From assembly GCA_023475265.1 (NCBI GenBank), contig JAMCWE010000095.1, positions 1 to 64,000 on the forward strand: a stretch of DNA of 64,000 bases, given 5' to 3'. Origin of the DNA: Bacteroidota bacterium (GTDB taxonomy: Bacteria; Bacteroidota; Ignavibacteria; Ignavibacteriales; Ignavibacteriaceae). Below the pieces are notes generated by a model. The model worked only from the letters and a program-made list of their open reading frames with translations. It was not told where the DNA came from and ran no database searches. Positions 27,736 to 37,634 of the stretch are shown piece after piece. The position numbers were made by a program, and so were the translations under genes. How positions within the stretch are numbered: position 1 is the stretch's first letter; every line of letters starts with the position of its first letter.

Positions 27736-29001
27736 TTGGACAAGTTTGTAATTCGCGGCGGTAAAAAATTATTAGGAGAAATCGAAATAAGTGGCGCTAA
27801 AAATGCTTCTTTAGCGCTAATGCCGGCATCATTATTAGCAACCGGTACTTCAATTTTGGAAAACACGCCAGAATTGAATGACGTATATACAATGATGAAA
27901 TTATTAAACCATCTTGGAGTAGAATCTACATTTCAAAATCATCAACTTAAATTAAACACCGAAAAAATTATAAGTAAAGAAGCGCCTTATGAACATGTAA
28001 AAAAAATGCGTGCTTCAGTTTATGTTTTGGGTCCATTATTGACAAAATTTGGTTTTGCAAAAGTTTCTCTTCCTGGTGGATGCGCTTGGGGTCCGAGACC
28101 TATAAACCTTCATATAGAAGGATTTAAAAAAATGGGCGCTCAAATTGATTTAAATGAAGGTTATATAATTGCAAAAGCTAAAAGATTATCAGGTGCTAAA
28201 ATCACATTTGATGTTTCGTCAGTTGGCGCAACTGGTAATATAATAATGGCTGCTGTATTAGCAAAAGGAATGACAGTAATAAATAATGCGGCAATGGAAC
28301 CTGAGATATCTAATTTGATAGAATTTCTTATTGGAATGGGAGCAAAAATTCATGGAATTACTACATCCAAGCTTGAGATCGAAGGAGTAGACGAATTAAA
28401 ACCTACAAAAATTAGGACCATTCCCGATAGAATTGAAGCTGGTACAATTCTAATTGCTGCAGCAATTACAAAAGGCAAAGTAACATTAAAAAATATGCCT
28501 AATAGGTATATAGAATCAGTATTGGCGAAACTTGAAGATAGTGGATGTAAGATATTAGTTTCTAATGATATTCTCCAAATAGATGGAGTAAATAATGGCA
28601 TAAATTCATCTAATGTAACAACTGCCATTTATCCAGGCTTTCCGACTGATATGCAAGCGCAATGGACCGCTTATATGTCGGTTGCTGAAGGAGTATCAAC
28701 TGTTACTGATACAATTTATCTCGATCGTTTTAAACATGTTCCCGAATTAGTAAGACTTGGAGCAGATATAATAGTAAATGAAAACAGTGCAGTTATTCGA
28801 GGAGTAAAAAAATTAACTGGTGCAAAAGTAATGTCAACAGATCTTCGAGCAAGTGCAAGTTTAGTTTTAGCTGGTTTAGCTGCGGAAGGTATAACTGAAG
28901 TTCTAAGAGTTTATCATTTAGATCGTGGATATCAAAGAATTGAGGAAAAATTACGGAAACTAGGTGCAGATATTGAGCGAGTAGAAGGCAAAGAATATTG
29001 A
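27736..29001 (+). CDS. murA: UDP-N-acetylglucosamine 1-carboxyvinyltransferase
   Basis: The first committed enzyme of peptidoglycan precursor synthesis, 421 residues, transferring enolpyruvate to UDP-GlcNAc. The fosfomycin-binding catalytic Cys116 is in GGCAWGPRPI, and conserved SGAKNASLALM, DMQAQWTAYMS and DLRASASLVLAGL are present. The TTG at 27736 is the start; GAGG at 27727-27730 is properly spaced and no ATG lies upstream. It begins a run of closely spaced genes (murA, a membrane peptidase, a CCA-type nucleotidyltransferase). The 744-residue membrane protein overlaps its stop. Confidence 0.96.
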   Translation: MDKFVIRGGKKLLGEIEISGAKNASLALMPASLLATGTSILENTPELNDVYTMMKLLNHLGVESTFQNHQLKLNTEKIISKEAPYEHVKKMRASVYVLGPLLTKFGFAKVSLPGGCAWGPRPINLHIEGFKKMGAQIDLNEGYIIAKAKRLSGAKITFDVSSVGATGNIIMAAVLAKGMTVINNAAMEPEISNLIEFLIGMGAKIHGITTSKLEIEGVDELKPTKIRTIPDRIEAGTILIAAAITKGKVTLKNMPNRYIESVLAKLEDSGCKILVSNDILQIDGVNNGINSSNVTTAIYPGFPTDMQAQWTAYMSVAEGVSTVTDTIYLDRFKHVPELVRLGADIIVNENSAVIRGVKKLTGAKVMSTDLRASASLVLAGLAAEGITEVLRVYHLDRGYQRIEEKLRKLGADIERVEGKEY

Positions 29002-31232
29002 TTGTGTCTTTTCTAAAAAAAATATTATTTCATTTTAATTCTCTCCTGATTTATTTAATCATTTTAGTTTTATTTAATTTTGTTTTACTACAACTTCCTT
29101 TAACCCGTGTTTTAGGATATGAGTTTTCTTCATTGAATTCAATTTTAATTACTTTTATATCAGGCCTCTATTTTAGTTCATTACTAAAGAAGTTCAAAAC
29201 TAACATAATTGATCGCAATAAATTTAAAAATATTGGAATAACTGCAATAGTTTCTTTTTTATTAATTCCACTTTTAATTTCATTAACTCATTCACTTTTA
29301 ACAATGAGTTGTTCGATTATTGATGGATTGCTTTTTTATTTAGTTATTACATTTCCATCTGTTTTAATTGGGTATGCATTAGCCTCTTTAAGTATTATTG
29401 CCATAAATAGATTTAATAAAATATTCTTCATTATACTTTTTCTACTAATATTATGTATTCCTTTATTAGAATTTTATTTCTATCCACAAATTTATTTTTT
29501 CAATCCGATATTTGGCTACTATCCTGGTACTATTTATGATGAAGCAATGAGTGTAACTCTGAAACTTGTTGAGTACAGAGTTTTGAATATCATTTATTTT
29601 GGTTTGATAGCTTTTTCAATTACAAAGATTTTATCCACAATTAAAAAAAATCAAAGAACGATAATTTTATCATTATCATTAATTATATCAGTTTTATTTT
29701 TCTTCGCCTCTCCTTATTTTGGATTTTCAACAACGTTTAATAAATTAAATTCAGAACTAAAAGGAACCGCGATATCCAAACATTTTATTATTCACTATCC
29801 CGTTGAACTTGATAAAAATTTAGTCAAAGCTTTAGTTATATATCATGAATATTATTATTCTGAATTAAAAAATTTTTTTAAGTACGATTACCCAAGAAAA
29901 ATCGATTCATATTTATTCGAAAGTAATGGCCAAAAGAAAAAATTATTCGGTACTGCAAATGCTGACGTTGCAAAACCTTGGTTAAATTGTGCTTTTATTA
30001 CTTATTCAGATTTTAACACAACTTTAAAACACGAACTTGCACATTGTTATTCTTCTGTGTTTGGTTCCGGTATTTTTAAGGTTGCGGCAGGATTAAATCC
30101 ATATTTAATTGAAGGTATTGCAGTTGCGGCCGATCCGGTTTATGATAATAATGATATAAATTATATTGCTTCGATTGCATATAATAATGGATTTAAACCT
30201 GAATTAAATAATCTATTCAATTATTTTAGTTTTTTTTCACAATCATCTTCCATTTCTTATGTCTATGCCGGTTCATTAACTAAATACTTAATTAATAAAT
30301 TTGGAATAGATAAATTTAAGTTACTTTATCAAGTTGGTGATTTTCAAAAAGTTTATAACGAATCTCTTAATAAAATTTTACATAATTATTATCCAACTTT
30401 GATTGACTCAAGCCTTACTTCTAAAAAAGATGAAGCAAATTTTTATTTCGGAAGGAAATCTATTTTCTACAAAGTTTGTCCACGGTATGTTGCCGATCGA
30501 ATTCAAAAAGCAAAAGAATATTTAATTGGAAATAATTATTACGACGCTATTAAAATTTTTAAGGATGTTTTAAAAATTACAAATGACTATTCGGCAATTA
30601 TTGGTTATGCTGACTGCCTAATCAAATCGAATCAAATAGATGAGGCAAAGAAAATTATAATTAAATATTTCGGCCAATTTAAAAATTCAGCTTATCAATA
30701 TAGTTTAGAATTAAAATTAGGTGATTTGTATACTCTAGAAAATAATTTCACTAAAGCCGATTCATTATATAAACTTTTAAGTCTTCAAAATCCAAATCAA
30801 ACTTATTACTATTTATCAAATTTAAGACATGAGTTGGTGTTATCTGGCAGCTTGCTTCTACCTTATCTAAAAGGAAATGATTTCGACAAGTATAATATTT
30901 TAGTAGAACTTAATTCTAAAAAATATAATTATTACTCTATCCCAGTTTTGATTACTCTTGCAGATTCGTTTAATGAAGATTATAACCTTTTTATGAAAAA
31001 TTTTCAATTCAAGATTGAAGTTAATGACTTTGCAAGCGCGTTTGCCATGTATAAACTTTCTGAATATATGATTTTGCATTTAGATTTTCAAAGAGCAAGA
31101 AAAATGGCAGCGCTGGCCACGAGATTTGATGATGACAAAAATTTTAGCATTATTGCTAACGAAAATTATGACAAAGCGAATTGGATGTACAAAAACTCTG
31201 CTCGAATTTTAAGTAATTTAAAAATTTTCTGA
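28998..31232 (+). CDS. Polytopic membrane protein with gluzincin (HExxH) domain and TPR tail
   Basis: A 744-residue protein in three parts. About seven membrane helices fill residues 1-245. A soluble domain has the zinc motif HELAH (345-349) and a downstream Glu372 in LIEGIAVAAD, as in M1/Peptidase_MA-type enzymes. The last ~230 residues, rich in Tyr and Asn, look like TPR repeats (NNYYDAIKIFKDVLKITNDY; ENNFTKADSLYKLLSLQNPN). The spacing between HExxH and Glu is 22 residues, longer than in M1 enzymes. Its start overlaps the murA stop; TTG 28998 or GTG 29004 could be used. Substrate unknown; the domain assignment is from motif recognition. Confidence 0.75.
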   Translation: MIVSFLKKILFHFNSLLIYLIILVLFNFVLLQLPLTRVLGYEFSSLNSILITFISGLYFSSLLKKFKTNIIDRNKFKNIGITAIVSFLLIPLLISLTHSLLTMSCSIIDGLLFYLVITFPSVLIGYALASLSIIAINRFNKIFFIILFLLILCIPLLEFYFYPQIYFFNPIFGYYPGTIYDEAMSVTLKLVEYRVLNIIYFGLIAFSITKILSTIKKNQRTIILSLSLIISVLFFFASPYFGFSTTFNKLNSELKGTAISKHFIIHYPVELDKNLVKALVIYHEYYYSELKNFFKYDYPRKIDSYLFESNGQKKKLFGTANADVAKPWLNCAFITYSDFNTTLKHELAHCYSSVFGSGIFKVAAGLNPYLIEGIAVAADPVYDNNDINYIASIAYNNGFKPELNNLFNYFSFFSQSSSISYVYAGSLTKYLINKFGIDKFKLLYQVGDFQKVYNESLNKILHNYYPTLIDSSLTSKKDEANFYFGRKSIFYKVCPRYVADRIQKAKEYLIGNNYYDAIKIFKDVLKITNDYSAIIGYADCLIKSNQIDEAKKIIIKYFGQFKNSAYQYSLELKLGDLYTLENNFTKADSLYKLLSLQNPNQTYYYLSNLRHELVLSGSLLLPYLKGNDFDKYNILVELNSKKYNYYSIPVLITLADSFNEDYNLFMKNFQFKIEVNDFASAFAMYKLSEYMILHLDFQRARKMAALATRFDDDKNFSIIANENYDKANWMYKNSARILSNLKIF

Positions 31233-31251
31233 ATTGGAAAAGTTTATTTCT

Positions 31252-32661
31252 ATGGATTTTAAAAAAGAATTGGAAAAGTATTTTTTTATTTCAACAGCTT
31301 CTAAAGTAGCAAAGGAATTGAATGTTGAAGTATTTATTGTTGGCGGATTCGTTCGTGATTTAATTTTAAATCGTAATAGAAATGAAGTTGACTTTTTAGT
31401 AATTGGAAATGGCCCGGACTTTGCCTCTAAACTTGCCGAGAAATTAGAAATAGAAAAAATTTCAATATTCAAAAATTTTGGTACCGCTCATTTTAGAGCT
31501 CAGGATTTTGATCTTGAATTTGTAGGCGCACGTAAAGAATCTTACAATAAAAATAGTCGAAACCCGGATATTGAGGAAGGCAATTTTGAAGATGATATTT
31601 CGCGCAGAGATTTTACAATCAATACACTTGCGATTTCAATTACTGAAAACAATTTTGGAAATCTCATCGATAATTATAACGGCTTAAAAGACATTGAAAA
31701 TAGACTGATAAGAACTCCAATTAATCCTGAACTAACTTTTGATGACGATCCTTTAAGAATAATGAGAGCGTACCGGTTTGCTTCACAATTAAATTTTCAA
31801 GTAGATCCTTCAATTAATATAGCGGCGAATAAGCTTCGAGATAGATTAAAAATAATTTCCCAAGAAAGAATTACAGATGAATTTCTAAAAATTCTTTTAT
31901 CACCGGTGCCATCAATTGGACTGAAATTATTGTTCAACTCCGGTGTTATGGAAATAATATTCCCGGAAATTGCAATGCTTTCAGGAGTTGATCAGCGGCA
32001 AGATTTTCATCATAAAGATGTTTTCCTTCATACTTGTCAAGTTGTAGACAACGTTTCAAAGGTATCGAATAATTTATGGCTAAGATTTGCAGCTCTTATG
32101 CATGACATTGCAAAACCACAGACTAAAAAGTTTGTTGAAGGTGTCGGATGGACTTTTCATGGCCATGAAGAATTAGGTGCGAGAATGATGAAATCGATTT
32201 TTAAAAGATTAAAACTTCCATTTACAAAATTGGATTATGTCGAAGAGCTTGTCAGACTTCATTTAAGACCGATTGCATTAGCAAAAGAAGAAGTAACAGA
32301 TTCAGCAATTAGAAGATTAATTGTAGCGGCTGGTGAAGATCTCGAAGACTTAATTACATTGTGCCGTGCCGATATTACTAGCAAAAATTTGGAAAAAGTT
32401 TCTAAATATTTAGATAATTATGAAAAGGTAATGAAAAAAGTTTGGGAAGTGGAGGAAAAAGATAAATTAAGATCATTCCAATCACCAGTTCGAGGCGATG
32501 AAATAATGAAAATCTGTAATCTGCAGCCATCTAAAAAAGTTGGCGAAATAAAATCAGCAATAGAAGATGCGATACTTGACGGAAAAATAGGAAACAATTA
32601 TGAAGAGGCTTATCAATTTCTAATGAAAATAAAAGATAAGTTTTTAGAAAAGAAGTTGTAA
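31252..32661 (+). CDS. CCA-adding/poly(A) polymerase-type nucleotidyltransferase with HD domain
   Basis: A class II nucleotidyltransferase (about 469 residues from ATG 31252). It matches tRNA CCA-adding enzymes, which repair tRNA 3' ends, or poly(A) polymerase. Visible motifs are GGFVRDLILNR, the acidic pair NEVDFLV, GARKESY, RRDFTINTLA and DDPLRIMRAYRF. A C-terminal HD domain (LMHDIAKPQTK) is typical of the bacterial CCA enzymes with phosphohydrolase activity. The first acidic position is Glu where Asp is usual. The window's tRNA-Leu gene lacks CCA, consistent with need for CCA addition. TTG 31234 is an alternative start, but ATG 31252 has GGAAAAG upstream. Confidence 0.9.
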   Translation: MDFKKELEKYFFISTASKVAKELNVEVFIVGGFVRDLILNRNRNEVDFLVIGNGPDFASKLAEKLEIEKISIFKNFGTAHFRAQDFDLEFVGARKESYNKNSRNPDIEEGNFEDDISRRDFTINTLAISITENNFGNLIDNYNGLKDIENRLIRTPINPELTFDDDPLRIMRAYRFASQLNFQVDPSINIAANKLRDRLKIISQERITDEFLKILLSPVPSIGLKLLFNSGVMEIIFPEIAMLSGVDQRQDFHHKDVFLHTCQVVDNVSKVSNNLWLRFAALMHDIAKPQTKKFVEGVGWTFHGHEELGARMMKSIFKRLKLPFTKLDYVEELVRLHLRPIALAKEEVTDSAIRRLIVAAGEDLEDLITLCRADITSKNLEKVSKYLDNYEKVMKKVWEVEEKDKLRSFQSPVRGDEIMKICNLQPSKKVGEIKSAIEDAILDGKIGNNYEEAYQFLMKIKDKFLEKKL

Positions 32662-32950
32662 AGTTTAGTTTATAATTCATAAATTAATTATTTTTGCATC
32701 AGAATTCGGTAAGCGGGGAATATTAAAATCGATTCTTAATTCTTACTTCCCGTTTATATTGCCGTTCATTTAATTTTACAGCCGTCTGTAAATAAATTAG
32801 TCTAAATATTTGAATAATCAATATTTTTGTGTCGGAACTTAAATTAAATGTATAATTTTGCTAACTAATTTTCTTGAATGGTAAGTAACTTTTTAATTTG
32901 ATGATTGTCTAACAATAAATACTATTAAAAATTATTTCCTGGAGTTGATA

Positions 32951-34297
32951 ATGCGTCTTTTCTTTTCACTTTTAATAATACTAACGTTTTCCATTTACTC
33001 ATATGGTCAAAAATTACTATCATTGAATGAAGCAATTAGCATTGCTTTACATAGGAATACTGCGTTACAAAAATCGGTAAATAATATTAGCTCTTCCGAA
33101 TCCAATTTAAAGGCAGCATGGGGCGGCCTTTTACCAACTGTTAGTGCACAAGGAGGGTGGCAATGGAGTTATTCAAAACAACAAGGAACTCCGATAAATA
33201 TTGGAAGCTTTGTTTATACGCCTCCATCAACAACAACTCAAACAAGAAATTATTCGGCTAGTGCAAATGCTTCATGGACATTATTTGATGGGTTGGCAAG
33301 TATTACAAATGTTTCACTTTCGCAAAAGGAATTAGAATCAGCAAAGCTGCAGTTGGAAAATTTAAAACAAAATACAGTATTCCAAACAATCAGTTTATAT
33401 TATGCGGTTATCAATAACCAACAACTTTTAAAAGTTAAAGAAGATAACGTTGCATGGAATAAAAGAAACGTTGAAACGGTAACAGAAAGAAATAAATTAG
33501 GCGCAGTAACATTAGCAGATGTATATTCAGCGCAAGTTCAGGAAGGTAATGCTGAACTCGATTTGATCCAAACTAATAATAATTTAGAAGTTTCCAAGAG
33601 TCAGTTATTATATTTCTTAGGCCTTGATGTTTTACAGAACTACAGTTTTAGTGATTCTCTTACAACTCAGGAAGAAAATATTTTGCAAGCAGATATTTCG
33701 GAACAATATACCGGTTTAGATGAGATGGTTAAAGAAGCATTAGCAAATAGAGCAGATTATAAAAGCGCAATTCTTGATTATGAAAGCGCACAGAATGGTA
33801 TCACTGTAGCTGAAGGAAGTTATTTTCCTAGATTAACAAACAGCTATAGCTACAATACATATGCAAACCAATTGAGAGATTTAAATAAATCAAAAAACTT
33901 TTCTGTTGGTCTTAATTTGAATATTCCAATTTTTGAAGGTTTCAGCATTGATAACAGAGTAGAACTTGCAAAAGTAAATGCAATGAATAAGAAAGTTGAT
34001 CTTGACGATTTATCCAGAAATATCAAACAGAGTTTACAGCAAACATATTTAAATGCTCAAGCAGCTAAAAAAGGTTTGGATGTAAATAAAAGAACAATGC
34101 AATCTGCAGAAGAAAATCTAAAGATAGCACAGGAAAAATATTCTTTAGGTTCGGGTACATTGCTTGATGTTTTAATTGCTAATTCAAATTATACAACTGC
34201 ACGAACAAATTATATTAACTCCGAGTTTCAGTATATCATTCTTAATGAACAATTAAAATATTACCTCGGAATTCTTAGTTACAAGAATTATGAATAA
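32951..34297 (+). CDS. Outer-membrane efflux protein (TolC family)
   Basis: A 449-residue outer-membrane channel that joins an inner-membrane pump and its periplasmic adaptor. It has a signal peptide (MRLFFSLLIILTFSIYSYGQ) and long heptad-rich coiled coils, including the TolC-family duplications around NSYSYNTYANQ and QQTYLNAQAAKKG. ATG 32951 is preferred over TTG 32945 because GGAG at 32941-32944 fits it. It begins an operon followed by adaptor, ATPase and permeases. The ~280 bases upstream hold no coding frame I can support. Confidence 0.92.
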   Translation: MRLFFSLLIILTFSIYSYGQKLLSLNEAISIALHRNTALQKSVNNISSSESNLKAAWGGLLPTVSAQGGWQWSYSKQQGTPINIGSFVYTPPSTTTQTRNYSASANASWTLFDGLASITNVSLSQKELESAKLQLENLKQNTVFQTISLYYAVINNQQLLKVKEDNVAWNKRNVETVTERNKLGAVTLADVYSAQVQEGNAELDLIQTNNNLEVSKSQLLYFLGLDVLQNYSFSDSLTTQEENILQADISEQYTGLDEMVKEALANRADYKSAILDYESAQNGITVAEGSYFPRLTNSYSYNTYANQLRDLNKSKNFSVGLNLNIPIFEGFSIDNRVELAKVNAMNKKVDLDDLSRNIKQSLQQTYLNAQAAKKGLDVNKRTMQSAEENLKIAQEKYSLGSGTLLDVLIANSNYTTARTNYINSEFQYIILNEQLKYYLGILSYKNYE

Positions 34298-34320
34298 TTA
34301 TTTATAGGAGATATTTTCAA

Positions 34321-35604
34321 ATGGCAAACGGAAAGCAAAAGAAAAAGTCTAAAAAGAAAATAATAATATTTTCCGGGCTTGGTGTATTAGTTATAGCTCT
34401 GGTCCTTATTGCTATACTAGGCAGCAGCAGAGAAGAAATAGTTCCGGTTCAAACTGAAAAAGTTGTTAAAAGAACTATAACCCAAAGTGTAACTGCAACT
34501 GGAACTCTTGATCCGGAATTTAAAGTTGTTATTACTCCGGAAGTAACCGGAGAAGTTGTTAAACTTCCGGTAAAGGAAGGACAGATAGTCAAGAAAGGTG
34601 ACTTGCTTGCACAGATTAAATCAGATGCTTATAAAGCTCAAGTTGAGCAATCCGAAGCGGGGCTTCAGAATGCAAAAGCATCTTTAGCTAATAACAAAGC
34701 TCAGCTCGATAAAGTAACATCAGATTATAAAAGAACTACAGAGCTGCATGCGAAAAATTTAGCAAGCGATGCAGATCTTGAAGCTGCTAAAAGTACTTAT
34801 CTTTCGGCGGAAGCTTCTTACCAGGGAGCTGAAGCTCAAATTAGACAGATGCAGGCTGCATTAAAAGTACAGACCGATCAATTAAGTAAAACTACAATTT
34901 ATTCTCCGATGGATGGAGTAGTAAGTCAATTGAATGTTCAGCTTGGCGATAGAGTACTTGGAAGTTTCTACAGTCAAGGTACAAACATGATGACCGTTTC
35001 CGATCTTAAGAGCATGCTTGCAGTTGTTGATGTTGATGAAAATGATGTTGTTCTAGTTTCAAAGGGTGACACTGCAATTGTTAAAATTGACGCTTTCGGA
35101 GATAAAGAATTTAAAGGAATTGTTTATCAAATCGGCAATAGTGCTCAAACTACTGGTACTGGTACTCAAGAACAAGTTGTTAACTTTGAAGTTAAATTAA
35201 AATTCTTAGATTTTGATCCTGGTTTTAGACCTGGAATGTCTTGCAATGCAAAAATTGAAACTAAAACATTGCAAAATGTATTTAGCGTTCCAATCCAAAG
35301 TGTTACGGCAAGAAATACAAATATGCAAATGAATCCTGGCGATGAGGAAAACTCATCTACTACAAAGAAAAAAGATAATGATGCAAATAAGATTAAAGAA
35401 ATAGTATTCATTGTAAAAGATGGTAAAGCAAAATCTGAAGCCGTCACAACAGGAATCAGCGATGATAATTATATTGAGATAAAAAGCGGACTTAAAGGCG
35501 GCGAAAGTGTCGTTACTGGAAGTTATCGTGCAATATCAAGAGATTTGCATGACGGCTCAAATGTGAAAGTTGAAAATCGTAAAACTTTCACAATGAATAA
35601 ATAA
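34321..35604 (+). CDS. Periplasmic adaptor protein, MacA/HlyD family
   Basis: A 427-residue membrane-fusion protein. An N-terminal membrane anchor (about residues 15-35) precedes the biotinyl-lipoyl-like half-domains. Two helical hairpins follow (AQVEQSEAGLQNAKASLANN...), then a beta-barrel domain with GDRVLGSFYSQGTNMMTVSD and a flexible C-terminal region rich in Lys/Asn. It bridges MacB-type permeases to TolC. It lies 24 bases after the TolC gene and 17 before the ABC ATPase gene, in one operon. Confidence 0.93.
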   Translation: MANGKQKKKSKKKIIIFSGLGVLVIALVLIAILGSSREEIVPVQTEKVVKRTITQSVTATGTLDPEFKVVITPEVTGEVVKLPVKEGQIVKKGDLLAQIKSDAYKAQVEQSEAGLQNAKASLANNKAQLDKVTSDYKRTTELHAKNLASDADLEAAKSTYLSAEASYQGAEAQIRQMQAALKVQTDQLSKTTIYSPMDGVVSQLNVQLGDRVLGSFYSQGTNMMTVSDLKSMLAVVDVDENDVVLVSKGDTAIVKIDAFGDKEFKGIVYQIGNSAQTTGTGTQEQVVNFEVKLKFLDFDPGFRPGMSCNAKIETKTLQNVFSVPIQSVTARNTNMQMNPGDEENSSTTKKKDNDANKIKEIVFIVKDGKAKSEAVTTGISDDNYIEIKSGLKGGESVVTGSYRAISRDLHDGSNVKVENRKTFTMNK

Positions 35605-35620
35605 TTAAAGCGGAAATAAA

Positions 35621-36346
35621 ATGAATATTATAAATATCGAACATATTTCTAAAGTTTATCAAGTAGGTACTGAAGAAGTTCATGCATTAAGAGATATTTC
35701 TGTTAAGATTGATAAGAATGAATATGTTGCAATAATGGGCCCTTCAGGTTCCGGCAAATCAACTTTGATGAACATGCTTGGATGCTTGGATACTCCTTCT
35801 TCTGGCAAATATGATTTCAATGGAGTTAGTGTTAGCCAAATGAGTGATAACGATTTGGCAAAGATTAGAAACAAAGAAATCGGATTTGTGTTTCAAACAT
35901 TTAATCTTCTAGCAAGATCTGATGCACTGCATAACGTTGAGCTTCCGCTTATATACGCCGGTGTTCCGGCATCGGAGAGAAAAGAGAGAGCCGAGCTAGC
36001 TTTAGTTGATGTCGGCTTAAAGGAAAGAATGCATCATAAGCCGAATGAACTTTCAGGCGGACAAAGACAAAGAGTTGCTGTGGCTCGTGCTATAGTTACA
36101 AGGCCATCAATTATTTTAGCCGATGAACCGACTGGAAATCTAGATTCCAAAACCGGTGAAGAAATTATGATTCTTTTTAATGAAATTTATGAAAAAGGTA
36201 ATACGATTATTTTAGTTACGCACGAAGAATACATTGCCGAACATGCAGGTAGAATTCTTAGAATTAAAGACGGCTTAATTGAATCAGACGCTTCTGTTTC
36301 AAACAGATATATTCCTAAAGCACGTGTAGCAGCTGAACACGCTTAG
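35621..36346 (+). CDS. ABC transporter ATPase, MacB/LolD type
   Basis: A 241-residue ATPase that drives the export system with the permease genes that follow. All motifs are intact: Walker [11 protein letters not shown]-loop FVFQTFNLL, signature LSGGQRQRV, Walker [13 protein letters not shown] and the switch His in [10 protein letters not shown]. In MacB the ATPase is fused to the permease; here they are separate genes, as in many Bacteroidota-like systems. It is followed by three FtsX-type permeases. Confidence 0.96.
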   Translation: MNIINIEHISKVYQVGTEEVHALRDISVKIDKNEYVAIMGPSGSGKSTLMNMLGCLDTPSSGKYDFNGVSVSQMSDNDLAKIRNKEIGFVFQTFNLLARSDALHNVELPLIYAGVPASERKERAELALVDVGLKERMHHKPNELSGGQRQRVAVARAIVTRPSIILADEPTGNLDSKTGEEIMILFNEIYEKGNTIILVTHEEYIAEHAGRILRIKDGLIESDASVSNRYIPKARVAAEHA

Positions 36347-36388
36347 AATTGAAAACATAACTTAATTTGAATAGATTGGAATTTAATC

Positions 36389-37633
36389 ATGTCAAGATTT
36401 GCTCTTTTATCATTTGAGTTCAAAGAAAGTATGATGATTGCTTTAAGAGCTATCAGAGCTAATAAAGTAAGATCTGCATTAACAATGCTCGGAATATTTA
36501 TTGGTATTACTGTTGTCGTTTTAATGACAACTGCAATTAAAGGGATTGATAATTCATTTCAAAAAGGAATAAGCGCATTAGGCTCAGACGATTTGTACAT
36601 AGATAAATGGACATGGTTTACAAATAACGAATGGTGGAAGATGAGAAATCGTCGAAACATTACAATGGAAGATTATGAAAAGTTCAAAGATATGGCTAAG
36701 CTTCCTATTGCTATTGCGCCAGAATTAGATGCACGTCAATCTCTTAAATATCAAGTAAACACCGTAGATAATGTTTTTGTTTTAGGTACAACTGCCGATT
36801 ATGTTCGAACCACTAATTTTACTTTTGATCAAGGCAGGTTCTTTTCTGATGTTGAAAGCAAGAGTGCAAGGAATGTTTGCATAATCGGAAGCGACATCGC
36901 CAAAAAATTATTTCCGCTCGGGAATGCACTAGATAAGGAAATAAAAATAGGTAACGAACCATTTAAAGTTATCGGTGTTTTAACAGAGCAGGGTAGTTTT
37001 ATTCTCGGTGCGTTCAATCCTGATGAAAGGGCATACATACCGATTGGATGTGTCTTTAGGAATTTCATGAACAGAGCTCATGGTTCAATTACGATTGATG
37101 TAAGAGCCGCCAATACAGCAATGATTGAAGATACTAAAGCCGAGGCTGAAGGATTAATGCGGAAGATTCGAGGACTATCTTATAATGAAGAAAATGATTT
37201 TGGAATAAACCAACAGGAAGGATTGATTGATAATTTTAATAAAGTTACCGGAGTAATAAAAATTGCTGGGTTATTTATTACAGGATTATCTTTATTTGTC
37301 GGTGCAATTGGAATTATGAATATAATGTTTGTTTCTGTAAAAGAAAGAACAAAAGAAATAGGATTGAGAAAAGCAATTGGCGCAAAGCGTCGTTCAATAC
37401 TTGCGCAATTTTTAATGGAATCTTCCTTCATTTGTTTAGTTGGAGGAATAGCCGGATTGATTGCCGCAATATTATTGAGCTTTTTGGTAAATCAATTTAT
37501 AGTTACATCGGTGGATTATAGTGCCGTAGTAATTGCAATTGTTGTTTCATTAATTACCGGTTTAGTTTCGGGGTTAGCGCCTGCTTATACGGCTGCTAAA
37601 ATGGATCCGGTAGAAGCATTGAGGTTTGAATAA
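36389..37633 (+). CDS. ABC transporter permease, MacB/FtsX type, first of three
   Basis: A 414-residue FtsX-family permease: one N-terminal membrane helix (about residues 30-50), a periplasmic MacB_PCD domain, then three C-terminal helices. The core sequence includes GIMNIMFVSVKERTKEIGLRKAIGA. It carries a WKMRNRR motif in the periplasmic part and is the most divergent of the three permeases in this operon. The next permease starts 1 base after its stop, suggesting coupled translation. Confidence 0.93.
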   Translation: MSRFALLSFEFKESMMIALRAIRANKVRSALTMLGIFIGITVVVLMTTAIKGIDNSFQKGISALGSDDLYIDKWTWFTNNEWWKMRNRRNITMEDYEKFKDMAKLPIAIAPELDARQSLKYQVNTVDNVFVLGTTADYVRTTNFTFDQGRFFSDVESKSARNVCIIGSDIAKKLFPLGNALDKEIKIGNEPFKVIGVLTEQGSFILGAFNPDERAYIPIGCVFRNFMNRAHGSITIDVRAANTAMIEDTKAEAEGLMRKIRGLSYNEENDFGINQQEGLIDNFNKVTGVIKIAGLFITGLSLFVGAIGIMNIMFVSVKERTKEIGLRKAIGAKRRSILAQFLMESSFICLVGGIAGLIAAILLSFLVNQFIVTSVDYSAVVIAIVVSLITGLVSGLAPAYTAAKMDPVEALRFE

Positions 37634-37634
37634 T

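Noticed and set aside
32705-32755. Possible hairpin after the CCA-type gene (AAGCGGGGAA with TTCCCGTTT)
   Set aside because: The arms need a bulge, the loop is about 26 bases and the following T-run is short, so a terminator is not supported.
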